From Casuarius casuarius (Eukaryota > Chordata > Aves > Casuariiformes > Casuariidae): a stretch of DNA of 64,000 nt. Location of the stretch: the NCBI GenBank assembly GCA_003342895.1, contig PTFA01000406.1, positions 443,755-507,754 on the forward strand, given 5' to 3'. Position numbers and translations under genes: made by a program. A model generated the notes under the pieces. That model was given only the letters and a program-made list of their open reading frames with translations, was not told the DNA's origin and did no database searches. Below are positions 1 to 12,700 of the stretch, one piece after another (positions within the stretch are counted from its first letter, which is position 1; each line of letters starts with the position of its first letter).

Positions 1-1377
1 TGTGTGGAGACAGCCATACGGTATCACACAACCAACCAGAAACTCAAATTATTCCTCCTGAAGGCTCATGCTTTTCTTTCATTTCTATTTTTTCCCCCTG
101 CGGCTATCTCAAGGACATGACTGAAAAACTCGGAGGTGAATGTCAGAGCCTGCAGGCAGCAGAAATACGCCTCAGTGGCTTGAAACAAAATCCATTTGGC
201 TCTTAGTATCACCTGTGGCACAAGGGAAAGAGGAGAGGGTATCTATGCCCTAGAAGAGACATAACCACTATTTTGAAAATATTACCCAGGACAGCCATGT
301 ACTCACTGTTTTGGCCTGCCTAACTTACCTACTGTGGGCTTTCCCAGGCATTTATTTCACTGGTTTCCAGCTATACAACTTCACTAAACTGCACTGGCTT
401 GGACTAAAGCAGTTTCACCTTCAGCATAATCTCTGCTACTCCAGAACCTCTCCTACAGCAAGTTAAGAAGAATTTTATGATGTAAACACAAAAACTGCAG
501 ACAAGTTGCCATCATACCTCAGAAATAGAAAGAGTTTAACAATGCATATTTCAAAAGTGGAAGCAGGTGCAGGGTAAAAACATTTTGCAAATGCTTTTCA
601 TATCACCACAATAGTAGCCTTTCCTGTTAGGCAAGTTTAAAGTAAAATGTCTTCCATTTAATCAGATGTTCTGATTAAATTCTCCTCCAAAGTATTTCTG
701 TGTGCTTTCTTGACCCCCTCCATATATGAATGTTAAAATTACTTCAATTAAAATGTACATTACAAAGTACTTTTGTTAACTAGTCCCCTCCCACACCTGT
801 ACCTCCTTATTGTCTATCCTTAAAGCTTTCCATAAGCAGAAAAGTTTCACAGCTTTTACAGCAGATGGGTATTAGCAGAGCTGTTCACCCAGAAAGATGA
901 ACTGAAGTGTTGAGGTACAGTTCAACACTGTACTCAGTTAAGTACAGAATTATTTACATACAGCTGACCAGTTCAAATACAAGGCATCAGAGACTTAAAT
1001 CTACCATGATCAACTGAGATGAAAGAGTCATCTCCCAGTAGATGAGTATCTCCCAGTAGATGAGTATCCTTTCCATGAAGTCTAATACTATGAAAACTAT
1101 GAATTGTCCTCATCAAAAATTAAGTCCCTTTGTCCAGCTCCAAAACTAAACTTGAGCTATCCTGCTGCTTGTGGGAGCAGTCCACAAAAAAAGGTGTTTA
1201 TCCATGTTCTGCAAATAAATAAATTTTATCTGCACAATTTCCAAATGAGTACCTTTCGCAAAATGTAAATACCAAACAATTTCAAGAAACCTCTTACCTA
1301 AAGCCTCTTCTGGAGTTGTTTCTGTTTCTCCAGAGACTGACTGTTCTAGAAAGTATTTCTTTTATGCATACATACAC

Positions 1378-1412
1378 AAACACACACACAAACATATACA
1401 TATATATATATA
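1378..1412. repeat. CA/TA simple repeat
   Basis: ACACACACACAAACATATAC followed by a TA run. A simple microsatellite in the flank of RCL1. Confidence 0.85.
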
Positions 1413-1640
1413 TCCTCTCTCCTGTAAAGCAGTCAGCAGTTCTGAGTCATAGCAAGCATTTTGTTGCAGACCTATGCAATCTGGTTGTTTTGTCTCAGCA
1501 GGGCTAAAGGTTAGCTACCTAACTTTAACACGAAAGTTTGGTTAAGCACAGGTAATTTTATGACAGAATTACTCTATTGCTAAGGAATCTGCTGCCTGGG
1601 CAATGCATTGTCCTTTGCATGTTTGCTGTAAGTGGAACAT

Positions 1641-1735
1641 TTGGAAATGTTGTCAGAACTTCAAAAGTTAAAAGCTTTAAGAAGTTTAAAGGTAATAAAG
1701 CTTTTAACTTTTGAAGTCCTGACAACACTTTCCAA
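1641..1735. repeat. Long near-perfect inverted repeat (39/40-nt arms, 16-nt loop)
   Basis: The left arm 1641-1679 and right arm 1696-1735 are reverse complements except for one base difference and one extra base. The spacer is 1680-1695. The core palindromic segment is CTTCAAAAGTTAAAAGCTTT. In RNA of the minus strand the single substitution would be a tolerated U-G wobble. It could be a folded-back transposon remnant (MITE-like) or a transcribed hairpin. Confidence 0.85.
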
Positions 1736-3459
1736 TTTTTATTTATGCTGATTTTGGATTTTGGAAGTGTGAACTGTGCTCCAAATTTGTATCCTTATTA
1801 GCGTAGGTTTTATGTTTTTACTCTGGTGGCTACTAATCTCAGCTTGCATATTGCACCTTTTGGATGGTGAAAATGGCTCCCTGTGTTTACAGTAATTTTT
1901 ATTTGGAGAGTTTCAAGCTTTTTCATTGTATACATGATGAAGGGGAAAAAGGTAAGAATACTTCCATGCCCACCAGCTTTTTCCAATGTAATTTTAAATT
2001 TAAAAAATACAGAGATTCAAATTTATTTTGGATTCTACCATATTAGTTGGAGTTTCCTCATCTGTAACTTAAGTTTTGGAAAGCTACTAAATATAAAAAG
2101 GGCCACCCCCTAAGACACAATCCCCAAAACCACTCTTTTCACAAATCAGTTCAAAATAGCTGTTTATCTTTTAAATTGCCAGACTATAGGGCTGGTGGAA
2201 AAGGTTTTGTTTTTTTAAAGGGAGAAATAAAATCTTGCTTAGGAAAAAATACTTTATTTTTCCAAAACATGTTTAGACAGATTGCAACAAGAAGAAAGTA
2301 CAGTACAAAAATGACTCACAGCCTCCAATAGCTCACAAACCACTAATGAAATTCCTACCTTTTTGTCAAAGTTCTGTTTGGGTCCAATATACATTTTTCA
2401 TATTAGAGAGGTAATGCCCGCTCTACAGTAGCATTGGATAAAGTTTGTAAGACCATTATAACATAGTCACTAGTACTTGCCATATAATATACCAGCTTTT
2501 GACACGGATTCATTTTACCAGAAACACATTTCAGTGTGCCTGGCCTGAAGTCCAGTATAAGTCACTTTCCTTACGTCAGGAGTTCAGCATTAACTTCAGC
2601 AGGTTTGCCTGGAATCTACCAAAAGCCTTTCTTGGGTAAGTCTTTTTATTCCAATATGAACCTTTAGCACTGGTTAATCCGAGCAGTGCCATCCACCGTA
2701 ATCCCCTCTTTCCAGAATGGAGCAGATCCACTAAATGTGGTGGCACAAATAGAATATATTTCTCTCCCTCAAAGCCTGCAAAGCTTTGTTGCCACCTTTC
2801 ACAACCGGTTGTAAACTGTAGCGTCTGGCACGCCAAACAAACCTGACAGGAATATACAGAATCATTTCAAAACTGCAAGATTTCTCCTGCCCATCCTTGC
2901 AGAGGATGCTAGAATAAAACAGTATGGGCTGTGATCTCTTCTGCAGTATTCTACCATTGAAGAAAATTGAAAGGCAGAGAGTTTTTCTCCTCTGCAAATC
3001 TATAATTTAGCCAACTTGAAAGGGAGTGAAGCATTTGACAAATTCTATACACATACAGTGTACGAACCAGAAATTATTGCTCCAGCTTGTACTCTAATTT
3101 CCATGCCAGTATTATCTCTGCAATTACCTGAAGAATCTAATGTTTCTGTTGTGATCATTTATTTTGCACTGCAAGTCTCATTTTGGTCAATCTTGTTTTC
3201 CTTCTCTATCTAAACCTTTCAGAAAAAGCTAAGAGTGAAGACTGTAGATACACATAATGACAAGTAGAGCACCCACTGCATTTAAGGCTTGAGGGCATGG
3301 GAAGAGGGGCACAAGAACATAAGAGGCACCTGTGTCCCATGCACTGGAGCACAGTGCAAGAAGTCCCAAGCCAGCTGAGACTCTGGCCAGCCACACCATG
3401 CAGCACAATAGTGGCATTGTGTTCGTACACAATACAGGCCTTAACAGCCTGAAGGCAGC

Positions 3460-3465
3460 TTTATT
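3460..3465 (-). terminator. Probable RCL1 polyadenylation signal AATAAA
   Basis: The minus strand has AACAATAAAGCTGCC about 155 nt after the RCL1 stop. It is followed by GT-rich sequence (TATTGTGTACG, then CATGGTGTGGCTGG), the usual arrangement for cleavage. Further AATAAA hexamers at 3158-3163 and about 2253-2258 could give longer 3' UTRs. Confidence 0.6.
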
Positions 3466-3619
3466 GTTTACATGCAGCAAGCTTGGGTACCTCCGCACTG
3501 GGATCATCGCTGGTTTTCCTGGTTCCAGAATAAGCACAGAGAAAGGCAGGTTCTCACATTGTTATATCAGATTTTTGCAGTGTTTTTTGCCACCCCATTT
3601 CAGAAAGTCTGCAGATGTT

Positions 3620-3770
3620 TTATCTTATTGTTTTACTCAGGTTGGAAAATCCAATGCCGACGCATGTCATTAATACTTTCTCCCCACCCTTGTGCTCCTC
3701 CTCAGGGGACTTCATTTCAATTTTAAACATGATCTGGAAGAAGCTTCTCAGGTGTCGCAGAAACTCAATT
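3620..3770 (-). CDS. RCL1: RCL1 exon 9 (terminal coding exon)
   Basis: Completes Thr324 and encodes residues 325-373, IEFLRHLRSFFQIMFKIEMK through GGEKVLMTCVGIGFSNLSKT to IR, then TAA at 3622-3620. The acceptor is CTCCTTCAG|A. The C-terminus matches the end of human RCL1 nearly residue for residue. Confidence 0.96.
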
Positions 3771-6700
3771 CTGAAGGAGAGAAAACAGCAGAGTATAAGA
3801 AACAAAACAGGAAGCTCATTAACAGTATCTTCTAACATTGACTCCAGTAATGAACACAAGGTCTGGCTCTGTGAATAGAGCAGAGACGATTACTTAGTAC
3901 TTAATACATAGAAATGAGTCTGCAGGCTCAAATAAAATAAAATAAAATCTCACTTGCATTATGGAAGTGGCTAGTGACCCCCTGCTGAAACCACTGCCCT
4001 AGCTGCATAAGCAGAGCAAAAAGGAATAACCTGTAACATAGCAAGGCAAAATAGTGAGGGAGGAAGAAAGGGAGGAGAAAGAGGAGGCATGGCCAAGTGA
4101 GGTCACTTACCCAGGAGGCTGACTCTCCATTACAACCAGAAGAAACTAACCAGCTCCTCCCCCACTCCCATTGTTTTAAGCAGAAATAAATAGAAATAGC
4201 CAAAAGGTTGGCCTTGGATGCATGCTTTAAAAGGAGATATATCAGATCCTAAAGTATGTATTTGGTATGTATTACAAACTCCTTCACTGCTAAGTTAATG
4301 CTTCTTTAGACTCACTTTCAGACTCAGGATTCTGTCTATTTTCTTTCTTCATTTTCAAAAAAAAAACCCCAAAACAAACAAAACCCCCCCTTTTCTTTCA
4401 TTATTTTAGAATTAGAGGCATGAAGAGACTGACTAGACACAATGGTCCTAAACAGACTGACTGGAGGGAGAACAACAGAAAAATTAATGAGCAGTATAAA
4501 AAAGACAGAGGACATTTCTACCGACCTGCCCAAAACAGGGAACAAACAATTACACTGAAAAGCTACAAACAGAACATTGCTACTTGCTCATGACAGGATT
4601 CTGGTCTTCTCTGGTCATGGTCACTAGTAAGTCTGGAGTCTCAAACTAAGGTTTAATCTCTTACAACAATTGGCATGTGCCCTTGTTAGATGAAGTTTAA
4701 CCTTTGAAGAGAGAGTATGTGCACATCCACTCCATGCATTTGTTTGGCTGGCAACCTGGAAAAAGCCGCTGCTCTGCAAGCTAAGAGCATGTCAGTCACA
4801 CATCATGACCCTAAATTAAGAGAAAGTACCCACAAAACGGGAAGCAGGAGGCCAAGGGGGCAGAACAGCCCCCACTGCAACATCACAAGGCCTCAGAAAG
4901 CCTCCTGGCAGCTCCTATTCCCAAAACTTTGGGACTGTCCAAGAATGGAGTACAGTGAAAGTCTTGGGAACAGGAGCACTTCGGGGAGGAACCTCCTATG
5001 ACAATGAAAGCAGGAGCAGGAATTGCCTTATCTGCCTCCATGCTACGTACACCTTGCTACCCCACCTCCTGGGGTGGTGACCAGCTCATCACAGACACCA
5101 CAGCTTGCATCTCTCAAATGACTGGGCAGCTTAAAGAAAGAATTAGAGAGTGTCTTATCCTCCACGGCTCCCCAGCTGCACAGTTGCTATAATAGGGAAA
5201 TGCGTGTATGCTGGCACAAATACTTCAATAAAGCTGACAGGCAACAAGCCCCATACCAACGTCCCTTCTAAGCTGGGTCCTTTCCCAGAGCTCTGGCAGC
5301 ATGACAAGAAAGCACCCAAGCCCAAAACATCAGGAATGAGGAGTGCTGAACTGCAAGGAGGACACCAAATACACTGCAGAAATGCCAAAGGCAGCATGGA
5401 GCCAAAGGCTAGGGCACAATCCTACAGGCTGCTCAGCAAACTCTGTAACTCACCTCTGGGATCAGTTCAACCTGTCTGTACCTCCTTCTGTATGCATATG
5501 ATTTATCATGCTTCCTCTATCTCTTCCTCCTTTTGAATAAAGGTAGAGTGGGGGGAAAGAAAAGCAACAGGGCTTTGCCACAGCCTCCAGGTAAATCACA
5601 AAGACTTAGGAGAGTGGGAGAGAAGGACAGGCTGCCTAGAGACATTGAGGGAGAACTTGCAGACGGTGTGAGGCTGGCTCTGCCTTGCGGCAATGAAAAC
5701 GCAGGTGGCAGGGACTCTGCAAAAGGAGGAAAAGGAGAGGAAAACAGCGAAATCTGACAAGGTGCTGTAGAGAGGGAGTTTGTATTAGCTTGAGGCTGAT
5801 TAAGATCAGGTGTAGGAAGGTTTTACATCCCAAACAACAGAGGCAGCACCAAACGTGCATGGAAAGACTGGGGGACAGACTGGTGCAGCAAGAGGTATAA
5901 AGCAGTTTTATTTTGACTAAAACTTGAACTGTATGTTTGAGCAAGCACAAGGCAGAGCTGAACATCTTTCCAGACCCCTGGAGAGCAGAACGAGCCAGAT
6001 GAGAGATTTTGCTCAGGGCCTTCCACTTTCAAATTAAAAATCATTGTACTAGCAAAAAAAAGAAAGAAAAAAAAAGTACAAAAAAGTCTGTTTACATAAG
6101 TGCCCTCTTTTCCCAGAAGCCTGTTAAGTGAAATAAAGAGGTACATATCCACTTCACACATTTTAGCTTACTGTCAGGGCAAAGCAACCAGCTTGCAAAT
6201 CACCGCTGCCAGAGGAGACCATGGCACTGACAACAGCTTCCTTATTCATTTATGCTTAAAATAGAGCTCACCACCGCAGAGCTCACGCAAGCAGCACGCA
6301 GCCACACGTGGTGCTGGGGGGGCTGCTGCAGCCACGCAGCCATCCCCCTTCGGGTTTGCCCTAGATGTGCTGGCTAGAAGAGGAGGACGTCATTCAGGGA
6401 GATGGTGGGGGGGGATGCACAGCCCCAATCCGCAGCTCCTGGATGTGCCTGGTGCCCCATGCCCCATCCAAGAGCCCAGGGCATCCCCAGTGCTGCACCC
6501 CATGCCGTGCCAGGGAAGTCTGTGAGTTAGGGAGTCCACTCAAAGGGGATGGTTTTGGACACGAGCAGGTCTCTGGTTCTCCGCGTGGGAGCATTCATGC
6601 CACAGCGAGCCCAACACATTGCAAAGCTCTGAGGATGGCGAGTTAGACATGCGCTGACGGGCTGATTTCTGGTGGTTTCCACAGAAGTGAGAGTGGGAAA

Positions 6701-9700
6701 GAACAGTAGAGAAAAAGCAGCAGCAGCCACAGATGGGCACATCCACATAAGCAGAGGATGCCTCCCCCTGCCTGTCTGTTGTCCGATCAAGTAGAGACTT
6801 CCGTTTGGTTTCAGCCCTCTTCTTCCCTTTTAATGCTTTGTGTATGTGCTGCTGCTCTGCTTTGTCTAGTTGTCTTCTACCCTTTCGGATGGTTCTGCAT
6901 CATGCATTAAAGCTTCAAAGCAATTAAAAAATGTCGTTTGTTCAACTTTCTCCAGAGGAGGCAGGAGAACTTTCTTTTCCTTCCTAAGGCCACTCATGCC
7001 TGTAACAACAATTCCCCTTTGCTCTCCCTCTCGTATCCTCTGGTTCATCCTCTGCCTCCTCCCGTTCACCTGCATGCTGAGCAGCCTGGCCTGAAAGATT
7101 CCAGTCTCTTGCAGGATTTTAGAAGTGTTATTGTGCACAATTCAGTGTGGTGGCAACACAGCCAGCACCCTGCATTTGATTTTAAGTTCAGCTTGACAGA
7201 TAGGTGCTCACTTCTGTGACATCCAGAATATAAGCTAAGAGGAGAAAATCCAAATGGCCACAGGCCAAGCGGTCTTTCTAGGGCTGGAGTCCCCAGTACC
7301 ATGCAGAACAGCCTTGCTCAAGACATGGCCCCCCATAGCTTCAGCAGGGGCAGAGGAGTGTCTCTCAGGTAAATACGCAATTAAACTTGGAACGTGTTTT
7401 CTCATTCTGACGGACATGTTCCAAAGCGCCACATCCCCTCACAGCTGCATCGTGCTAGACAGGGAAGTTGGCCTACTGTAAATGGTCTATAAATAGCTTT
7501 GGATTCTGTGGGGTGAAAGTGTTAAATGCAGAGAAGATGTCACAGTCCCAGGAGAGAAGAGTAGGGACAATGAAGTGGAACATGACAGTATTGTAATTTA
7601 GTTCAAAAATGTTCCAAAAAACTGTGCAGCTGTTGAGTTGCTCTGGAGCCAGACTTCCCAACCCTTAACCAGCTGCGTTAGTTAGGGCAAGGGGTGCTGC
7701 AGACAGCGACACAAGCTCATGTGACACACGCTGATTCACAACATCTGCTCCTGACCTTCATCCCAGCCATGCACCCCAGCTTGGGAGAAGCAACACCCAT
7801 TTGGACCACCATGTGAACTTACTTTTCAGGAATTACTTTTCCCCTATGCAATGGGAGGCTTCCCCTTCTCCCCCTAAAAGTCTGACAGATGTTGTTTCCA
7901 AGGTATCAGGAGTTTGATAGCACTGAGGTGATTTCTAGCTATCATGTGATGGCACCACCATTCTTCAGTTATCACAGTACTGTACCTTTCACGTATACAG
8001 CACCGGTACCATGATAACCGAAAAAGGACAGTTCATGGTCTCATCATTTGGTTATCACTGTCAGATAAACAACTCTCCACCCCTGTCTTGCTCAAAGAAC
8101 AACACTTCAGTCTCTGAACAACTGTGGTCTAGTCAATCACTTGTGAGCCAGCTAGAGTAAATGAAATTCTTGATACAGGATGCACTTTAAGCTAACCTGT
8201 GTGTTGCAACCAGCAATATGAGAAGGAATATATCACTTTTCTCTCCTCTAAACCACTACCAGCCACAGAAAAACCTTTAGTAAAAACTGAGGCTAAAAAA
8301 CAAGATAGAAGTCCACTGCGTGCGAGGGCTAAAGCTCTGAGGTTGCAGATAGCTCCATGAACTGAACTCCAGAGCCCTTTCCTTTGGGCTGTATCTTTGG
8401 CATGTGGTTAGCCATTCAAAACATGTTACACTTATTGCCAGAGCTACAGGGAGACCACTAGGAAAACACGGCAGCGTATGCTAGGCAACAAAAAGCTAAC
8501 TGATGCAGACATCCAATCCAAGACCAAGATCCAACAATAAGCCCTAATTTTAATTGCCTCAGAACCAGGAGGAATATATAACAGTAAGGAAATCATCTTC
8601 CAACATGTACAAATAAACAAAAGGTAACTTAACTACATGTCTCTTTTGAAGGCAGTACAAGTCGTTCTATTCATAGCCACAGGCAAAGTCTTCCATATAC
8701 GAAAACTAGTTGTGTGGTATAACTAGCAAACTAAATGAGACTGGGTAATCAAGCTGAACAAAACAACTTACGTGTATGGAGACAGAGGTCCCAACAGGAC
8801 TTTGGAAACATCCTGTTGTCCAAGGGTCATGAGGAGCAGAGCAAGGCTCTGGTTTGTTGAGTCTACACAGCCTCCCTGAAAACCAAAATGTTTTAATAAT
8901 TAATCTCTGTACAAACCAGAAATGGGGATGGGAGGAGAGTAATAAAGGAGAAAGATTTACTTAAAAGGCGGAATAACCGCTATAACTGCTCTCAATCTTT
9001 AAGGGCCAAAGAGATAAAAATCTAGATTTTGTAACAATGATATTAGTTTCACAAGGCAGGTTGAGAAAGGAACATAAGTAAAAAAAAAAAAAATCCAATA
9101 ACAATGTCATGTTAAAGAACCCTCCCCACTCTTCCAACCTGTTCTCTTCTAACATCACAGAATGAAAGCAATGAAGGATTTTTGAACTTTAATGAACAGC
9201 TTCAAGCAGCAGGGAGAAGCGAACTTCTGCATTTCACTCTTTGTGGTCAACTGAAAAGAGATGTTACTTTATAGTTCATGTGCATTTGAAGACTATTGAT
9301 GTAGCTGAATTGCAGCACTTTAACATTTTAAAAGTGACATTTGGAAAAACAGTTCAGCTGTAACAGCCTCAAAACAGCACATTAAAAGTTGTTTCCTACA
9401 CCTCCACCAAAGCTCCTACTGCTAGTTTTTGTGTTTTACATTTGCATTTCCCCCCTGTATTTATAATAGAAAGAAATGTATTTGTTGCTATGTGAAAGAG
9501 TCACACAAAATTATGTAGAACTACAAATACTACACTCAAAATAAGTGAAGAAATACATGCAGGGAAAATTGTTTTGTATGTGGGGGGTAACTGATGAATA
9601 TGTAAATTGGAATTGGAAGGCTGGTTTGTTTACAAAGTCTGAAAATAAAATTAAAAATTATTTAAAATTAAATTAATATATTAATTCAAGATTTATGTAG

Positions 9701-12700
9701 AGAGAATTTACCAACTATGACTATGCAAACACACTGAAAATTGAAAAAAATATCTGGCATAATATTCTTTTGGATTTTCCTCATATTCATTCTGGTCCAA
9801 AGCCATGAGAAATCTGTGAACAGTTTCCAACCAAATCAGAGGCCTGATGCTAAACCCTCTGAACAGAATCTCTAGAGAGAGCAAAACTGACAAGTTACCC
9901 TTTTCAAACCCTGTAACAAGGCATACCAACAGCTTTGAGGGCAAGGAGCAGCCTGTCACCATTTTAAGAGGTACCATTACCATCCCAAAAGGCAAGAAAG
10001 GGCCAAAATGAAGTTAGGAATACACAGATGAAGAAAACATAATGTGACAACTTCAGTGTATTTACTCAACGAGAAGGCAGAAAGGAGGGCCTTTCCTAGC
10101 AGAGTTACTGAAGGTTTAATTTTCTAGATAGCCTTGCCTCCATGTGACAAGTCTCAGCTCTGTTCTGAAAAAACTCGACATTTCATGTAATGAAAGGATG
10201 TCCCTTCATCACCTGCCAGCTCCATGGCCATCTAGAAGCTGCTCTGCTGTCTCCTACAGCAGCCTTTTTGGTGCTAACTGTGCAAAACTACCATACCATA
10301 GTGGGGTTTATGCGTTCAACCCAATGTCCTCTACGGGACTGAAGAAAACTGTGCTCTGTCTTGCGTGAACAAGGTACCTGCAGAATTTGTTGGCGCCATC
10401 TAGAGCAACAGTTCTCACCGGCTGCATGAGCAAATCTGAAACATCTCCAAGAAGCAGTTGAGAGTTTGGTAAGAAGCATTTCACATGCAGGCTCTCTGTA
10501 TTTATAGTCAGTGAGCCACCAAAAATGCTCTTTACCACTTGCTTGAAGACATTACCTCTTCCGGGCTTGTTTTTGTGTGTGTGTGTTTTTAAGCCGAAAA
10601 CATTACAAAACACCTATTTTTAAGACCCAAATTATACAGAGGCTTTAGTCAGCATGGAGATGACCATGTCCTGTACCACACAGCAAAACATGATATATCC
10701 ATGCATTTTAACTACTTACATAAGTCCCTCTTGCTGCAGTGAGTCAGAGTCATCCTTTCTGTTGTTGCGCATTAGCAATGCACTGTTATGCCCACTCCCA
10801 CATAGGCAGTTGCCATACAGGGAAATGATTTGCCTGTAATCAAACCCCGAGGGAGCAGTAACATGTCTAACGAAACACAAGCAAATGCCTCTCCCGAGGA
10901 GGCCAACTTTTTTCTCTCAATCCACCTGCTGCTTACTCAAGTGTCCAAAACCAAAGCAATCTTCCCAGTAAAACCGGGATGGGCGAAAGTCAGAGCCAAA
11001 GTATTGACATTTGTTCCAAAATGGCTGGCACTCATTAGCAGTTCAGATGCAGCTTCTAGGCCATATTATTTCAATTTACGGCAGCTTCTCCATTATTGTT
11101 CCCACTGACAACACAACCAGATGCAGGACACAATTAGAGACACAGACCGCTTAAAATCCAGCCTGTTTTGAAATGTTTGAACTACAAATACCACAGTCTA
11201 CATGCACTACAAAAATAATTCCAGATATTGGACAACAGTGTTTCGAGGAGGATTATTCTTCTGAGCTTGACTCTAGGTTTGATTTAGCCTTGGCTGTGTT
11301 TTGGTATAGGCACAAATTCCTTGCTTGCCTGTGCATACATACTCCTGCACCTCAAGAAACCTGAGGTGCTTTAGTCATCTTACCATAAGACCTACCCACT
11401 CCTGTCCTCTCAAGCCCCCATAACAATTCACCCTTGCCTTATGAAGTAGCTCAGCTTTAAATAGACATTGCACCATCCTCTGGTTCTCCTGATCACAAGA
11501 AATATAAACCTTCAACCCTTTTCCAATTCTTCTAGGCCTTCTCACTCTGCCACTCGCCATTTACATAAAGTTCCCATAACTAGCACCTTTCAAAGACAAG
11601 AGGAAAGCTCATGTTGGCCTTCAACAATTAAGCTCAGATAGGATTTGTAAAGACAAGGCTAATCACTCCATCTCACTCTTTCAGGGTCACTGTAATTTGC
11701 ACTGTGCCAGTTGTTATTAGTCTATTAGGCCTGACATCCTTCAGTCAATAAATGTACATAAACCAAGCTCCACTGATTCTGAGCAGCGCGTCCTCTTAAA
11801 TTTCTTTTTGAAGGCTTAGGAAAGGGACCATTTAGCATTAAGCTGTCACCGTAGCAGATGCTTCAGGGCCCCTTAAACAATAGCAAACTCTGGTAGGTTT
11901 GTGGGTGACTTTGACAGCTAAAACCCTTCTGCAGTGAATCATCTCCAATGTTCCCAAGACATCCCTTTCTGATCAACCCTCCCCCCATCTCCTGGAGCAC
12001 AGCACCTACAGCCAAAGGCAGAGTGAGAAATAGTCTTATGCAGTAAAACTCATCCCCAGTAGGAAATCTAAGCACAGGGAGAGAAATTCACTCTTGAACC
12101 CTGTATTCAGCGAGCAGCCAGTGTAAAGAGAGCAGGGCTTTAGGATTTCCTGCTCAGAGCAGCCTGTTCTTGTCCCAGGCATGGTTTTGCCAGGATGCAA
12201 ATTTTATACTGTTTCATTAGACAGCTAATCCATAAATCTAGGCAAAGAAACTTAACGAACAGTTTCTTCAAAACAAGCAAACATTGCATACTTTGCAAGG
12301 GGTTTTTATATCCTCTCTGTGGTCAACACTGGATCACACTGACCTAAGTTAAAGAAAGTGAAGTCAATGACAAAGTCCATCTTTCCAAATGCCAGGCTAG
12401 GGCTGCGTGTGAATCTGTGTGCCTGCGATGCACAAATTCAAGAGTGCACTCTGAAAACTACAAAACAAAAGACACTATTGCCTACGACAGAGGGAGCAGG
12501 GAATGAATGAACACTGAACGAGGGCTGAGCATCCAGATGCAGGTGAGCAGCACTGTTACCGGACAGGCTCACAAACAACAGTTTTTCCATGGAGAACTGC
12601 TGCAGGGGAGGGCTGACAGCAGTCCACGCACTACTCAGCACCTGTGAGTCCCTCTTTGGCGTGATCTGAAGAGGCCCACAAGGAAAAAGACCTTCCAGAA

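Larger units (their letters stand above)
1..3459. other. Downstream flank of RCL1; no exon recognised
   Basis: AT-rich unique-looking sequence with no protein homology that I can recognise on either strand. It may include distal RCL1 3' UTR. It contains an 18-bp tandem duplication at about 1031-1068, a CA/TA microsatellite at about 1378-1412 and the inverted repeat listed separately. In the syntenic human region JAK2 lies beyond this side of RCL1, but no JAK2 exon is visible here. Confidence 0.6.
3771..8771 (-). other. RCL1 intron 8
   Basis: The 5.0-kb intron between exons 8 and 9 (GTAAGT...TTCAG). It holds the mir-101-2 precursor and a TAAAA pentamer run at about 3931-3948. Otherwise I see no exon or recognised repeat. 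The open frames inside it on either strand have no recognisable homology. Confidence 0.85.

Noticed and set aside
5150..5536. A 128-codon open frame in RCL1 intron 8
   Set aside because: No recognisable protein similarity. The composition looks like translated non-coding DNA.
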